The notes beneath the pieces were generated by a model that saw only the letters and a program-made list of their open reading frames with translations, was not told the DNA's origin and ran no database searches. The position numbers and the translations under genes were made by a program. From NCBI RefSeq assembly GCF_029872155.1, contig NZ_JARXLA010000001.1:62001-126000 (forward strand): DNA of 64,000 bases, given 5' to 3'. This stretch comes from Hyphomicrobium sp. D-2. Its GTDB lineage: Bacteria > Pseudomonadota > Alphaproteobacteria > Rhizobiales > Hyphomicrobiaceae. Positions 52,761-62,008 of the stretch are shown piece after piece (the stretch's first letter is position 1; every line of letters begins with the position of its first letter).

Positions 52761-54953
52761 ATGCGCGTCATACCAACTGCGGGGGCTTGGGCGATGGCCA
52801 TGGGCCGATATGCTGCCGATATCCAACTTGCGCCTCACGCGCCGGTGGCATTGTTTGATGAGGCCGGAAGAATTCAAGGCTGGTCGCCAGCCTTCGCCGA
52901 CCATTGCATCAGCATCATTCAAGACCTGAACCACTGCAGAGCCGGTGACGTTTGGCCGGAGCTAGCGGATCGATGGGATGAGATCTGGGCCAATAGCAAT
53001 CTGGACCGGCACATCGCTGTTCTGGAGGTCGCGCCAAGATCCGTGTCGGGGTCCGGGGGCATGGCCGACGCGGTAAAGCTGGAGATCAGCCAGTTCATCG
53101 GTCCGGTCGGCCGGCTTGCGAAAGTGGAAGCGTGTAACTCGGCTGCTTCGCGGCTACACGTGCTTCAGCAAGAAATGTTGCAGGCGATGGCCAACGGCAC
53201 CCAACTTGTGCCGGTGCTGGAAATGATGTGCCGCAAGGTTGAAGCGCTCGCGCCTGGCATCATCTGCAGCATTCTCGCGGTCGACGGTGGCAGTCAGCTC
53301 CGTCATCTGGCCAGTCCGGGGCTTCCTTTCCATTATTCAAAAGCTGTCGATGGCGCGCTCATCGGTCCGAAAGTGGGCTCCTGCGGCACCGCTGCCTTTC
53401 TCGGTGAAGCCGTAGAGGTTGCCGATATTGCAACTGACCCGCTGTGGGAGTTTTTCCGTCATCTGGCTTTGCCATTAGGCCTGCGTGCATGCTGGTCCCA
53501 TCCGATCAAGAATAAAGCAGGCCGGGTGATTGGCGTGTTTGCGCTGTACTGCGTGGAAGCGCGTGGCCCCACACCGCTTGAGCGGCAGATCATTGCTTGC
53601 TGTCAGCAACTGGCGCTGATCGCGCTGGAGCAGGACGAGACGCGCACCCGCGCCTACGAGCATGCATTCACGGACGCGTTGACCAAGCTGCCCAACCTGG
53701 CGCGCATTCAGCAGAGATTAGCCGAGACGATCTCGATCATAGGCAACAGCGGCCAGTCGGTAGCATTGCTTTATATCGCGCTTGACCGCTTCCGGTCGAT
53801 GAATGAGCAGTTCGGATACGGTGGCGGCGACGAACTGCTTCGCCTCGTTGCCGCGCGATTGCGTGAGCTTATACGCGACCAGGATGCTGTCGCGCGCGTT
53901 GGCGGCGATGAGTTTGCGGTCATTTTTGTCGGAGACATCAAACCGCTCGACGCTGCCCGGCGTGCCCGCGAGATCATAGATGCCGTCAGTGCGCCGGTGC
54001 TGCTGGACGGACGGCGAATTCAACTGAAGGCCAGCATTGGCATTGCATTCGGACAGGAGTCCATCAGCGCTGATGAAATGATCCGCGATGCCGCCAACGC
54101 CATGCAGCGCGTCAAGGCAACGGGCAGCGGCACATACTTCTTCCACGAGAAGGAAATCAACGCGCAGATGCACGCGCGCCACCGCGCCGAAACGGATCTG
54201 CGTCTGGCGATTGAGAGCGAGCAGCTCGAAGTTTATTATCAGCCGGTTTTCTGCCTGGAACGCGGCCATATCATCGGCGCCGAAGCGCTGGTGCGCTGGA
54301 ACCATCCGACGCGGGGGATGGTGTCGCCGGCAGAGTTTATTCCTTTGGCCGAGCAGAGCGGGTTGATTGACGAAATCGGGGGCTGGGTTCTGCGCCGCGC
54401 GTGCAATCATGCCAAATCGTGGCGGGAAGATCTGCGGGTTGCGGTTAACCTGTCGCCAGCTCAGTTCGAAAACCCCGCACTCGCGCTAACGGTCGCGTCG
54501 ATACTTGAACAGACGGGGCTTGAGCCATCCCGCCTGGAACTGGAAGTGACGGAGTCGGTGCTTCTGCGTGACAACGCGGTCAACATCGCAGTTCTGGATG
54601 AGTTGAGCGACCTGGGCGTTTCCATCGCCCTCGATGATTTTGGAACCGGCTATTCCTCGCTGAGCTATCTGCATCGATTTTCATTCGATCGCATCAAGAT
54701 AGATCATTCGTTTGTGCGGGATATCACCCGCAATGGTGGCTCGCTCAAGATTGTGCGGGCCATCATCATGTTGGCGCACAGCCTTGGTTTGCATGTTACC
54801 GCCGAGGGTGTCGAAACCGACGAGCAGTTCGCGATCATGCGCGGTGAAGGTGCGCAGCATATTCAGGGCTTCTACATCGGCGCTCCGATGCCGGTCTCAG
54901 ACTTTCTGGCAAGAGTTCAAAATCCCGAAACGCCCTTCATCTCTGCTGCCTGA
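52761..54953 (+). CDS. Cyclic-di-GMP protein: PAS-GAF-GGDEF-EAL
   Basis: The 730-residue signalling protein has no membrane segment. It has a short PAS-like region (about 20-70), a GAF domain (about 140-295, with GSCGTAAFLGEAVEVADIAT), a GGDEF domain and an EAL domain. The cyclase motif is intact (RVGGDEFAV, about 379-387) and is preceded at five residues by an inhibitory I-site RDQD. The phosphodiesterase has EALVRW, NLSPAQF, DDFGTGYSSLSYL and AEGVET, so both activities are possible. The upstream 167 bases are AT-rich and probably hold its promoter. Which activity dominates cannot be read from sequence. Confidence 0.93.
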   Translation: MRVIPTAGAWAMAMGRYAADIQLAPHAPVALFDEAGRIQGWSPAFADHCISIIQDLNHCRAGDVWPELADRWDEIWANSNLDRHIAVLEVAPRSVSGSGGMADAVKLEISQFIGPVGRLAKVEACNSAASRLHVLQQEMLQAMANGTQLVPVLEMMCRKVEALAPGIICSILAVDGGSQLRHLASPGLPFHYSKAVDGALIGPKVGSCGTAAFLGEAVEVADIATDPLWEFFRHLALPLGLRACWSHPIKNKAGRVIGVFALYCVEARGPTPLERQIIACCQQLALIALEQDETRTRAYEHAFTDALTKLPNLARIQQRLAETISIIGNSGQSVALLYIALDRFRSMNEQFGYGGGDELLRLVAARLRELIRDQDAVARVGGDEFAVIFVGDIKPLDAARRAREIIDAVSAPVLLDGRRIQLKASIGIAFGQESISADEMIRDAANAMQRVKATGSGTYFFHEKEINAQMHARHRAETDLRLAIESEQLEVYYQPVFCLERGHIIGAEALVRWNHPTRGMVSPAEFIPLAEQSGLIDEIGGWVLRRACNHAKSWREDLRVAVNLSPAQFENPALALTVASILEQTGLEPSRLELEVTESVLLRDNAVNIAVLDELSDLGVSIALDDFGTGYSSLSYLHRFSFDRIKIDHSFVRDITRNGGSLKIVRAIIMLAHSLGLHVTAEGVETDEQFAIMRGEGAQHIQGFYIGAPMPVSDFLARVQNPETPFISAA

Positions 54954-55026
54954 GCGGTTAAAATGCTTCGTTCCGACGCGCGCGCCGGGGCGGAAAACGT
55001 GTGGGCTGATAGCCCGGGAGAACACC

Positions 55027-55551
55027 ATGAAACTGCCAATTGCCGCTGCCCTTCTTTCCATCGCAATGCTGCCGTTCGCCGGTGGCGCGCAGGCGCATCA
55101 CCTTACTTCCAAGGAGGATGTGGAAGTTAAGGTCGACAAGAACAAAAATGCTGAAGAGCGCAAGGCGCTGTGGGGCCAGTTCGGTGACTGGTGCGCGATT
55201 GCCGATTGGCATCCGGCGGTAAAGACCTGCGAAGAGATCAAAGAAGGCGATGACATTTTCCGCAAGCTCACTTTGCAGGATGGCGGCGTCATCAAGGAGA
55301 AGCTCATCGAGAAGGGCGATACCAGCTACACCTATGTCATCACCGAGAGCCCGCTGCCGGTGAAGAACTATCAGGCGCAGTTCTCGATCGTGCCCGATAA
55401 TGACGATGCCGATGAGGTCAAGATCCTCTGGACTGCCAAGTACGACGCGGTCGATGGCAAGAAAGACGGTGAAGCCACCGATACCATCGACGGCATTTTC
55501 AAGGATGGTCTGAAGAGCATCAAAGCGAAGCTCGGCAAGAAGGCTGACTGA
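55027..55551 (+). CDS. Exported SRPBCC/START-like protein (MxaD-like)
   Basis: 174 residues with a signal peptide (AALLSIAMLPFAGGAQAHH). An SRPBCC domain follows: ERKALWGQFGDWCAIADWHP at the start, FRKLTLQDGGVIKEKLIEKG in the middle and FKDGLKSIKAKLGKKAD at the end. Periplasmic SRPBCC proteins of this kind include MxaD, linked to methanol dehydrogenase in methylotrophs. No mxa genes are in the window, so the link is only by resemblance. ATG 55027 follows GGGAGAAC; a strong terminator lies about 80 bases downstream. Confidence 0.78.
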   Translation: MKLPIAAALLSIAMLPFAGGAQAHHLTSKEDVEVKVDKNKNAEERKALWGQFGDWCAIADWHPAVKTCEEIKEGDDIFRKLTLQDGGVIKEKLIEKGDTSYTYVITESPLPVKNYQAQFSIVPDNDDADEVKILWTAKYDAVDGKKDGEATDTIDGIFKDGLKSIKAKLGKKAD

Positions 55552-55630
55552 TCTGCAATGGCATTGCCGTGCGTCCGCTGTGTTTCGCGGTACGCATCAT
55601 TGCCAGTCCGCAGTATCCGCCGTTTTGGAG

Positions 55631-55661
55631 CGCCTCCGGCAGTGTTGCCGGAGGCGTTTTT
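55631..55661 (+). terminator. Rho-independent terminator after the MxaD-like gene
   Basis: CGCCTCCGGCA (55631-55641) pairs perfectly with TGCCGGAGGCG (55646-55656) over a GTGT loop and is followed by TTTTT. It is an 11-pair stem in the classic position for the plus-strand gene ending at 55551. Confidence 0.9.
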
Positions 55662-55719
55662 CGTTTCAGTGGCGGAGCGGGCTTCCGACGCCAGTGCAGT
55701 GGCGGCATTGCACCACGTG

Positions 55720-56391
55720 TCAGCCACGCGTGGCAAAAGCTGCAACAGCATCCGCGGCGAGCGCCAGATTGCCTGCGCGCGTAAACCCGCTGCCCCGGCG
55801 CGGTGCGAAGTCATGGTCGCCGTCGGGAATCCAAACCATTTCGATTGCTTGCGAAAGGTCATAGCCCGCGTGCCCATCGGTGCCGGTCACCTCGGCGCGT
55901 GTACCGAACGGGTCGCGCTCTCCCTGCACAATCAACGTCGGGCACGTGATGTCGCGCAAATGGGCTGTACGCAGATTTTCCGGCTTTCCGGGCGGGTGAA
56001 ACGGATATCCAAGACAGACTAGCCCGGATATCTGCTGCGACGCATACAGTTCCTGGGCAACCATGCTGGCAACGCGGCCGCCCATGGATTTGCCGCCAAT
56101 GATCAGCCGCTGGTTCCCGTTTTTCAGTGCAGGTGTTTGATCGTGAAGCGCTTTGACAGCAAGCAGGTATTCCGTTGTCAGCCGATCGGCGCGGGGCGGC
56201 GGTTTGCGTTTGCCGCCATCGCGGCGCGCTGCCATATATTCGAACTCGAATCGCGATACCTGCAGGCCATGCTCGCAAAGCAGGTCGCTCACGGCGTTGA
56301 GATATGGGCTTGTCATTGGCGCGCCTGCGCCATGTGCCAGCAACACATGCGCGAAAGCTTTGTCAGAACCTGCGGTCAAAAAGTTGATCAA
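55720..56391 (-). CDS. Alpha/beta hydrolase, Tex30/KANL3-like
   Basis: The 223-residue alpha/beta hydrolase has an N-terminal HVLLAHGAGAPMTSPY strand-turn, the nucleophile elbow GGKSMGGRVAS (Ser in GxSxG), an acid in VQGERDPFG and the histidine in WIPDGDHDFAP, so the catalytic triad is complete. It resembles the bacterial Tex30/KANL3 group of unknown substrate. No export signal. It is divergent from mepA. Confidence 0.85.
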   Translation of the reverse strand: MINFLTAGSDKAFAHVLLAHGAGAPMTSPYLNAVSDLLCEHGLQVSRFEFEYMAARRDGGKRKPPPRADRLTTEYLLAVKALHDQTPALKNGNQRLIIGGKSMGGRVASMVAQELYASQQISGLVCLGYPFHPPGKPENLRTAHLRDITCPTLIVQGERDPFGTRAEVTGTDGHAGYDLSQAIEMVWIPDGDHDFAPRRGSGFTRAGNLALAADAVAAFATRG

Positions 56392-56469
56392 ATCTGCTCG
56401 CCAATTGTTTTCCTGGGTTAACGAACGCTTCCAGTCGGAGGTCGCTTTTTAACGGTATGGAACTATTAT

Positions 56470-56501
56470 GGCCTGAACCTTGCTAGGCCTGAACCTTGTT
56501 A
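56470..56501. repeat. Tandem 16-base duplication in the mepA leader
   Basis: GGCCTGAACCTTGCTA (56470-56485) is directly followed by GGCCTGAACCTTGTTA (56486-56501), differing at one base. It ends three bases before the GGGGGAG ribosome-binding site of mepA. It looks like a recent slippage duplication; any regulatory meaning is speculative. Confidence 0.6.
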
Positions 56502-56512
56502 AAGGGGGAGCT

Positions 56513-57484
56513 ATGCAACGCACCCGTGCCCTTTGCCTGATCGGATCGCTGTGTTTGATCCCTTATTCTGCTACGGCGGAACCGCAAGCGGCAAAACCGC
56601 ATGCTACCAAACCGGCAGCGGCGGCGAAGCCTGCGCCGGCCAAGTCAGCCATCAAGGCGCCAGTTCCCGTTGAGGCGCAACGGGCGGCGGTTGCCGTGCC
56701 CGTGCCGGAAAAGAAAAATCCTCCGCCGCTGGCCAAGGAGCTGTTCGGCAAGCCGAAAGTTGCCGCCGATCTCAGTCCGCGCGCCATTGGCTCGTATGCG
56801 AAGGGCTGCCTTTCCGGAGGTGTGCACCTTGCTGACAACGGCCCCAACTGGCAGGCGATGCGGCTGTCGCGCAATCGGGCCTGGGGGCATCCCAAATTGG
56901 TCAAGCTGCTGCAGCGCTTTGCCGGTGAAGTGAAACAGGACGGCTGGAACGGACTGCTCGTCGGCGACATCTCGCAGCCGCGTGGTGGCCCGATGCTGAC
57001 CGGACACGCCAGCCATCAGATTGGTCTTGATGCCGATATCTGGCTTACGCCGATGCCGAACCGTGTGCTGACGCGCAAGGAGCGCGAGGAAATTTCAGCG
57101 ACGTCGATGCTGGATAATACCAAGCTGGCTGTAAATCCCAAGGTGTTCACGGCTTCCCATGCTGCCGTGATCAAGCGCGCTGCCTCGTACCTATCGGTTG
57201 AACGCGTGTTCGTTCACCCCGCGATCAAAAAGTCACTGTGCGAAACAACCAAGGACGATCCCAATCGTGCGGTTTGGCTGGGCAAGGTGCGGCCGATCTG
57301 GGGCCACCATTATCACTTCCACATCCGCATCGGTTGTCCGAACGGTGGCTGCGAACCGCAGGTGCCGGTCAAGGGTGACGATGGATGCGGCGCTGAGGTG
57401 ACAGGCTGGCTCAAGAAGGTTGAGGCTTCCCTGAAGCCGCCGCCTCCGCCAAAGCCGGGACCTGAAATGGGTGCCGCCGAGTGA
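56513..57484 (+). CDS. mepA: Penicillin-insensitive murein endopeptidase (MepA)
   Basis: Periplasmic zinc endopeptidase that cuts peptidoglycan cross-links. About 323 residues with a signal peptide (ALCLIGSLCLIPYSATAEPQ), an Ala/Pro/Lys-rich linker and the M74 catalytic domain. The zinc motifs are GHASHQIGLDADIWL and GHHYHFHIRIGCP. ATG 56513 has GGGGGAG directly upstream; the open frame from 56480 covers a tandem repeat and is not used. The proline-rich tail (LKPPPPPKPGPE) is unusual but not disruptive. Confidence 0.93.
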   Translation: MQRTRALCLIGSLCLIPYSATAEPQAAKPHATKPAAAAKPAPAKSAIKAPVPVEAQRAAVAVPVPEKKNPPPLAKELFGKPKVAADLSPRAIGSYAKGCLSGGVHLADNGPNWQAMRLSRNRAWGHPKLVKLLQRFAGEVKQDGWNGLLVGDISQPRGGPMLTGHASHQIGLDADIWLTPMPNRVLTRKEREEISATSMLDNTKLAVNPKVFTASHAAVIKRAASYLSVERVFVHPAIKKSLCETTKDDPNRAVWLGKVRPIWGHHYHFHIRIGCPNGGCEPQVPVKGDDGCGAEVTGWLKKVEASLKPPPPPKPGPEMGAAE

Positions 57485-57647
57485 GCGCCGCCGCATCACT
57501 CTCGACCAACTGCCACAGGAATGCCGGGTCGTGATTGAAAGCCCGGGGGTTCCGGTTGTTACGGAGGCAATGGCCGGCACCACGACCGGCGCAACCCCGC
57601 CGAAAAAGAAATAGCGGCGTACGATTTGCGGCCTGATCTGACTATAA

Positions 57648-57680
57648 AAAAGCCAGGGGAAGCCCTGGCTTTTGTTTTTT
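57648..57680. terminator. Bidirectional terminator between mepA and msrA
   Basis: AAAAGCCAGGG (57648-57658) pairs with CCCTGGCTTTT (57663-57673) around a GAAG loop, followed by GTTTTTT on the plus strand and by TTTTTAT on the minus strand. It lies between the convergent ends of mepA and msrA and can serve both. Confidence 0.85.
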
Positions 57681-57746
57681 GCCTGACGCGTTGTTTCGAG
57701 CCGACATCGCGCGTCCGACACATCCCATCGCCGCCGCCGCGAGCAG

Positions 57747-58409
57747 TTATCCTTCGACGCTGACGCCGGTTGGCATTGGGCAGCTCACGCCCGTTCCACC
57801 CAGCCCGCAGTATCCCTGCGGCACCTTCGAGAGGTACTGCTGATGGTAGTCCTCGGCGAAAAAGAACTCCGGCGCCGGCAGAATTTCGGTCGTGATCTGG
57901 CCCAGCCGGTTCTGCGTCAGTGCCTGCTGATAGGCAGCTCTTGAGGCTTCGGCAGCCTGCCGTTGCGCTTCGGTGAACCAGTAAATCCCCGAGCGATACT
58001 GTGTGCCGATATCGTTGCCCTGCTGCATGCCCTGCGTGGGATTGTGGTTTTCCCAAAACGTCTTCAGCAGCGCCTCGTAGCGGATGAGCTTGGGGTCGTA
58101 GACGACCAGCACAACCTCGTTGTGGCCGGTCTGCCCGGAGCAGACTTCAGGATAGGTCGGGTTGGGCGTGTAGCCGCCAGCGTAGCCGACGGCGGTGATC
58201 CATATGCCGGTGCCCAGCGACCAGAACTTGCGTTCTGCGCCCCAGAAGCAGCCGATGCCAAACATCGCCATCTCAAGCCCGGCCGGATATGGCCCTTTGA
58301 GCGGGCGCGAGAAAATGTCGTGCGCATCGGCGGTGGGGATCGGTGCCGGGCGGCCCTTCAAAGCCGTTTCAGGCGTTGGCATCATCGGTTTTGGCTTGCG
58401 AAAAAGCAT
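57747..58409 (-). CDS. msrA: Peptide-methionine (S)-S-oxide reductase MsrA
   Basis: Repairs oxidised methionine (S-epimer) in proteins using thioredoxin. About 220 residues. The catalytic cysteine lies in [13 protein letters not shown], and the recycling cysteines are in [13 protein letters not shown]. Other conserved parts are [20 protein letters not shown] and [17 protein letters not shown] 58409 (MLFRKP) fits the family better than the upstream start at 58442. No signal peptide, so cytosolic. Confidence 0.94.
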   Translation of the reverse strand: MLFRKPKPMMPTPETALKGRPAPIPTADAHDIFSRPLKGPYPAGLEMAMFGIGCFWGAERKFWSLGTGIWITAVGYAGGYTPNPTYPEVCSGQTGHNEVVLVVYDPKLIRYEALLKTFWENHNPTQGMQQGNDIGTQYRSGIYWFTEAQRQAAEASRAAYQQALTQNRLGQITTEILPAPEFFFAEDYHQQYLSKVPQGYCGLGGTGVSCPMPTGVSVEG

Positions 58410-58566
58410 GTCTCCAATCCGGATCTGGTGTGGCTGTGGCACTGATATAGTATCGCGCCGGACCGATCGTCAGTGGTGGGCGAGGTCATGTTGTCGTGAA
58501 AATTGTTGCGTAAGCGCTGCTAGGGACTGCTGGAAGCGTCGGTGGTTGAGTTTTGAGGGGATGACA

Positions 58567-59406
58567 ATGGCGGATGTAGCGGTCGTCGATGGGACGGCGC
58601 CCTCAGTGCCCGATAGCAACGGGCAGGTACACGAGCGCACCGTTTATGAGGCCACGCGTGGGCGCAAGCTGGCGTTCTGCCTTGTGTTCATTCTGCTGCT
58701 GCCGTTTTACCTCAGCCTGGCCCCGATGCTGTTCTGGCGCCTCTCCCAAGGCGTGTGGACCGGTACGTTCGGACTGTTGGTGCTGGCGGCCGGGTTCAGC
58801 GCCATCATGTTTCTGCTGCTGATCGAAGTGATGCATTCACTGCGCACGCGCATCGAACTGGGGCCGAAGTCGGTGAAGATGACGCTGCCCGCCGGACGTG
58901 GTCCGACGCCGATCGTGAAGTATCGCAACTTCGACATCCCCTACGACGATATCGAGGCGGTTGAAACGCGGCGTGAGATTTATGGCGGCTCGGTTGCACC
59001 GGTGTTGCTGCAGGGAGCGCGCATCATTCTGAAGGATCAGTCGGCGCTGCGCCTCGGCTACATCAACGAAGCCAACACAGATCCCTGCTTCCCCTATCCC
59101 GTGATCGCGGAACAGATCGCGCATCGCGCCGGGCTGGAGGTGCGCAATCGCGGCAATGTGCGCCGTTCAGTGCAGAAGAAGTTTCTAGGGCTCAATCGCG
59201 ATTTCATCAGTGAAAGCGAAGGTGAGGTGCCGGAAACGGAAATCGCCGCGCTCAATGCAACGCATCGGCGCTGGGTGATGCGGACCATCGCATTGCTGCT
59301 GGGGATGGTTGTTGTCGGAATCGCGCTCGACATTGCCTTCCCGCCCAGCAGCGGACTGCCGCCCGCATTGACCAGCGTAACGAAGGCCATCATGGGCGGC
59401 TTCTAG
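58567..59406 (+). CDS. Membrane protein of unknown function
   Basis: About 280 residues that I do not recognise as a named family. Two close membrane helices near the N-terminus (LAFCLVFILLLPFYLSLAPM and FGLLVLAAGFSAIMFLLLIE), a cytosolic central domain with a PH-like beta pattern (KYRNFDIPYDDIEAVETRRE) and a third helix near the C-terminus (TIALLLGMVVVGIALDIAF). ATG 58567 is chosen because GAGGGG ends seven bases before it; ATG 58561 is too close. Single gene. Confidence 0.72.
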   Translation: MADVAVVDGTAPSVPDSNGQVHERTVYEATRGRKLAFCLVFILLLPFYLSLAPMLFWRLSQGVWTGTFGLLVLAAGFSAIMFLLLIEVMHSLRTRIELGPKSVKMTLPAGRGPTPIVKYRNFDIPYDDIEAVETRREIYGGSVAPVLLQGARIILKDQSALRLGYINEANTDPCFPYPVIAEQIAHRAGLEVRNRGNVRRSVQKKFLGLNRDFISESEGEVPETEIAALNATHRRWVMRTIALLLGMVVVGIALDIAFPPSSGLPPALTSVTKAIMGGF

Positions 59407-59433
59407 AGCTGTGAAATTTTGCGCCAGCGGCGA

Positions 59434-59748
59434 TCAGTTGATGTGAATGCGCAGCTCTTCGCGGCGGCGACCGAAGTAGCCGCAGAGCACTGCAAGGCTC
59501 GCAAACAGCAGCGACATCGGGAAGTTGAGGATGCTGGTCAGCACCGGGTCCCACACCCACGGCCGTGTCATGGCGGTGATATTGGCTTGCGTCGCAGCCA
59601 GTGAGGCGGGCGCCAGTTCCGACCAGTAGCTCATCACGCTGTGCGAGATGAACGGCGCATTGCCGTTAAGCGCCGGGGTCACGTCCGCTACGAACGCAAC
59701 TACGGCGATGAGCGCAAACAGACTGGAAAGAAAGCGCAGGCTTGCCAC
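59434..59748 (-). CDS. Small membrane protein of unknown function
   Basis: 104 residues with an N-terminal hydrophobic segment (FLSSLFALIAVVAFVADV), a periplasmic-looking middle (ISHSVMSYWSELAPASL) and a second helix (SLLFASLAVLCGYF) followed by a basic tail (GRRREELRIHIN). Similar short proteins are common in Hyphomicrobiales and have no assigned role. It lies 83 bases downstream of mutA on the same strand. Confidence 0.72.
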   Translation of the reverse strand: MASLRFLSSLFALIAVVAFVADVTPALNGNAPFISHSVMSYWSELAPASLAATQANITAMTRPWVWDPVLTSILNFPMSLLFASLAVLCGYFGRRREELRIHIN

Positions 59749-59831
59749 GTATTTCCTCCGTGAGATGCGTAATCAGGGCGTGCGCCGAACCTATATCAGC
59801 TTCGCCCCGACTTTCCCCAATGGTCCTGTCT

Positions 59832-61727
59832 TCACCCGATGGTCTTGTGCAGACCGCCCAGCACTTCAACGGCATTCTGTCCGGCGAAGATGAAGTCATT
59901 GACGCCTGCAGCGCGCAATGCCGCTTCCAGCTCACCCGGCTTACCCGCCAGCAGAATTTGCTGAGCTCCTGCGGCCTTCAATGCCTTGGCGACAGCCTCG
60001 GCGTCGCGTGCGTAGACATCGTCGGATGAGCAGATGCAGGCGACGGTGGCGCCGGATGCCTTGAAATCGGCGGCAGCCTCGTCGGCGGACTTGTATCCTT
60101 CGCTGCTGGTGAGGCCCTCGATGCCACCGGCAGCGAGGAAGTTCCACATCCACTGCGAACGGCGATTGTGTTCGGCAATCTCGCCCAGGTTGGCCATGAA
60201 CACGGCCTTGCGCTTGCCGGTGCTGGCCTCGAACGCATCGCCGGCATCGCGCAGCGCCTCAAAGGCTTCGCTGGTGCGGTGAGGGGCCAGCGGGCGGATA
60301 ACGGCAGCGCCCGTCGCCTCAACCTGCGGATAGGGCGTAACCTTCACGCCATCGTTGCCGAGGAACGGGAACACCGACACGCCGGTCAGCTCCTGACGGC
60401 CGGTTGCGACAGCCTTGGTGCGGGCCTCGACCATCTTCGCGATGTCGTCCTGTAGTGCGCCGGAGTTGAGTACGGCGAGCAGTCCGCCCTTGGCCTCGAT
60501 GTCCTGGAACAGGCCCCACGCCTTCTGCGCCAGATCGTTTGTCAGCTTTTCGACGTACCATGAGCCGCCGAGCGGATCGACGACACGGCCGAGCTGAGAC
60601 TCTTCCTGCAGCACAAGCTGCGTGTTGCGCGCGATGCGGCGAGAGAACCGGTCCGGCAGGCCGAGCACCCAGGTGTAGGGCAGCACGGTGATGGCGTTGG
60701 CGCCGCCGAATGCAGCCGCCGCGCAGGCTGATGTGGTGCGCAGCATGTTCGTCCACGGGTCGCGCTTGGCCATCATGCGCGATGACGTGATCGCGGTGAT
60801 GTGCAGGTCGGCAGCCGAGGCGCCGCTTGCCTCCGCGATGCGGGCGATGATGGTGCGGGCAGCGCGCACCTTGGCAGCATTCAGGAACAGGTCGGTATCG
60901 ACTGACAGCGCGAACGCGATCTGCGGGAAGGCGTCGTTGGCAGAAACACCGGCGGCTTCAAACGCGCGCAGATAGGTGACAAGCGCTGCGGCAAGGAAGG
61001 CCAGTTCCTGCGCTTCGCTGGCGCCTGCTTCATGCGGCACGGTGGCATCGACCAGCACCGAGCTGATCGGGCGATCTGCCTGAGCTGCTTCCTGGGCGAA
61101 CGCGACCGTTTCCGCCAGCGCGGTTTCAATCGGGGCCCAGGTCGAGCCGTAGCGGGCGAAGGTGCCGACGGGATCGACGTTGAGGCGCGAGACGGCCGTG
61201 CCGCCTTCTTCCTTTTTGATCGCAGCCAGTGCGCCGAGAAAATATTTCGCGGCCTCAAGGCCACCAATGCCGCCGACAAGCTGGATCGGCGCGTAATCGA
61301 CATAGACGCCAGGCAGGCACGTCGCTGCATCGCCTACGCTGGTGATGCGGATGCCGTTTTGGCCCGGACCGGCGATCTGCAGCACGAGGCCGTTGGCGCC
61401 GCCATCCAGCTCATCCATTATGACCTTGTTGGCCGCAGCCGGATCGGCTTCCACGACGCGCTGGTGGATCTGCCATCCCAGATCCTGCGCGGACTCGGAG
61501 GTGCCACGGGTGAACGGGGCCCCGCCCGGCGCGATGCCATCGACGCCAGCCAGGGCGTCGGCGCGAGTGTAGATCGGATCGATCCGCAAACCGTCGGCGG
61601 TCTTGGCCACGAGGCGGCGCTCGTAATCGGCGCCTTTGAGCGCCTTGTCCACGAGTTGGCGCCACGTGTCGAACGATACCGGGTCGAATCCGGAAGCGAG
61701 GTCGATAGCGGCGGTCGTCTCGGTCAT
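59832..61727 (-). CDS. mutA: Methylmalonyl-CoA mutase, small (beta) subunit
   Basis: The 631-residue non-catalytic partner of the B12-dependent mutase interconverts methylmalonyl-CoA and succinyl-CoA in propionate and ethylmalonyl-CoA metabolism. The N-terminal barrel has the family order (FDTWRQLVDKALKGADYERR, GGANGLVLQIAGPGQNGI, TNMLRTTSACAAAAFGGANA, DPLGGSWYVEKLTNDLA). The C-terminal domain is B12-binding-like (ASGATVACICSSDDVYARDA) but, as usual for the beta subunit, lacks the DxHxxG cobalamin motif. No large subunit is adjacent, which is also so in Methylobacterium. Confidence 0.93.
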   Translation of the reverse strand: MTETTAAIDLASGFDPVSFDTWRQLVDKALKGADYERRLVAKTADGLRIDPIYTRADALAGVDGIAPGGAPFTRGTSESAQDLGWQIHQRVVEADPAAANKVIMDELDGGANGLVLQIAGPGQNGIRITSVGDAATCLPGVYVDYAPIQLVGGIGGLEAAKYFLGALAAIKKEEGGTAVSRLNVDPVGTFARYGSTWAPIETALAETVAFAQEAAQADRPISSVLVDATVPHEAGASEAQELAFLAAALVTYLRAFEAAGVSANDAFPQIAFALSVDTDLFLNAAKVRAARTIIARIAEASGASAADLHITAITSSRMMAKRDPWTNMLRTTSACAAAAFGGANAITVLPYTWVLGLPDRFSRRIARNTQLVLQEESQLGRVVDPLGGSWYVEKLTNDLAQKAWGLFQDIEAKGGLLAVLNSGALQDDIAKMVEARTKAVATGRQELTGVSVFPFLGNDGVKVTPYPQVEATGAAVIRPLAPHRTSEAFEALRDAGDAFEASTGKRKAVFMANLGEIAEHNRRSQWMWNFLAAGGIEGLTSSEGYKSADEAAADFKASGATVACICSSDDVYARDAEAVAKALKAAGAQQILLAGKPGELEAALRAAGVNDFIFAGQNAVEVLGGLHKTIG

Positions 61728-62008
61728 ATCGGGTGGTCTCAGTCCTGACGTGGTGTTTCTGGCCGTTGCAGGGCATCGGCCGGCGATTTTGTGAACCTTC
61801 TATAGGCTTTCCAGCCCCGGATCACCTGCGGAATTTAGAATGCCTGCGGTGTCGCGTCGCTTCGGCGCGGTGAAGCATGGCCCTCAACCCACATACTTTT
61901 CCACCAGTCCGCCATGCAACTGCTGTTTGCAAAGGGTACTATCCCATGCCAAGAGCGAAATGAGCCCGTTTCTTCCGAGTCGCGCCACTATGGAGGCCAG
62001 AACCCGCT

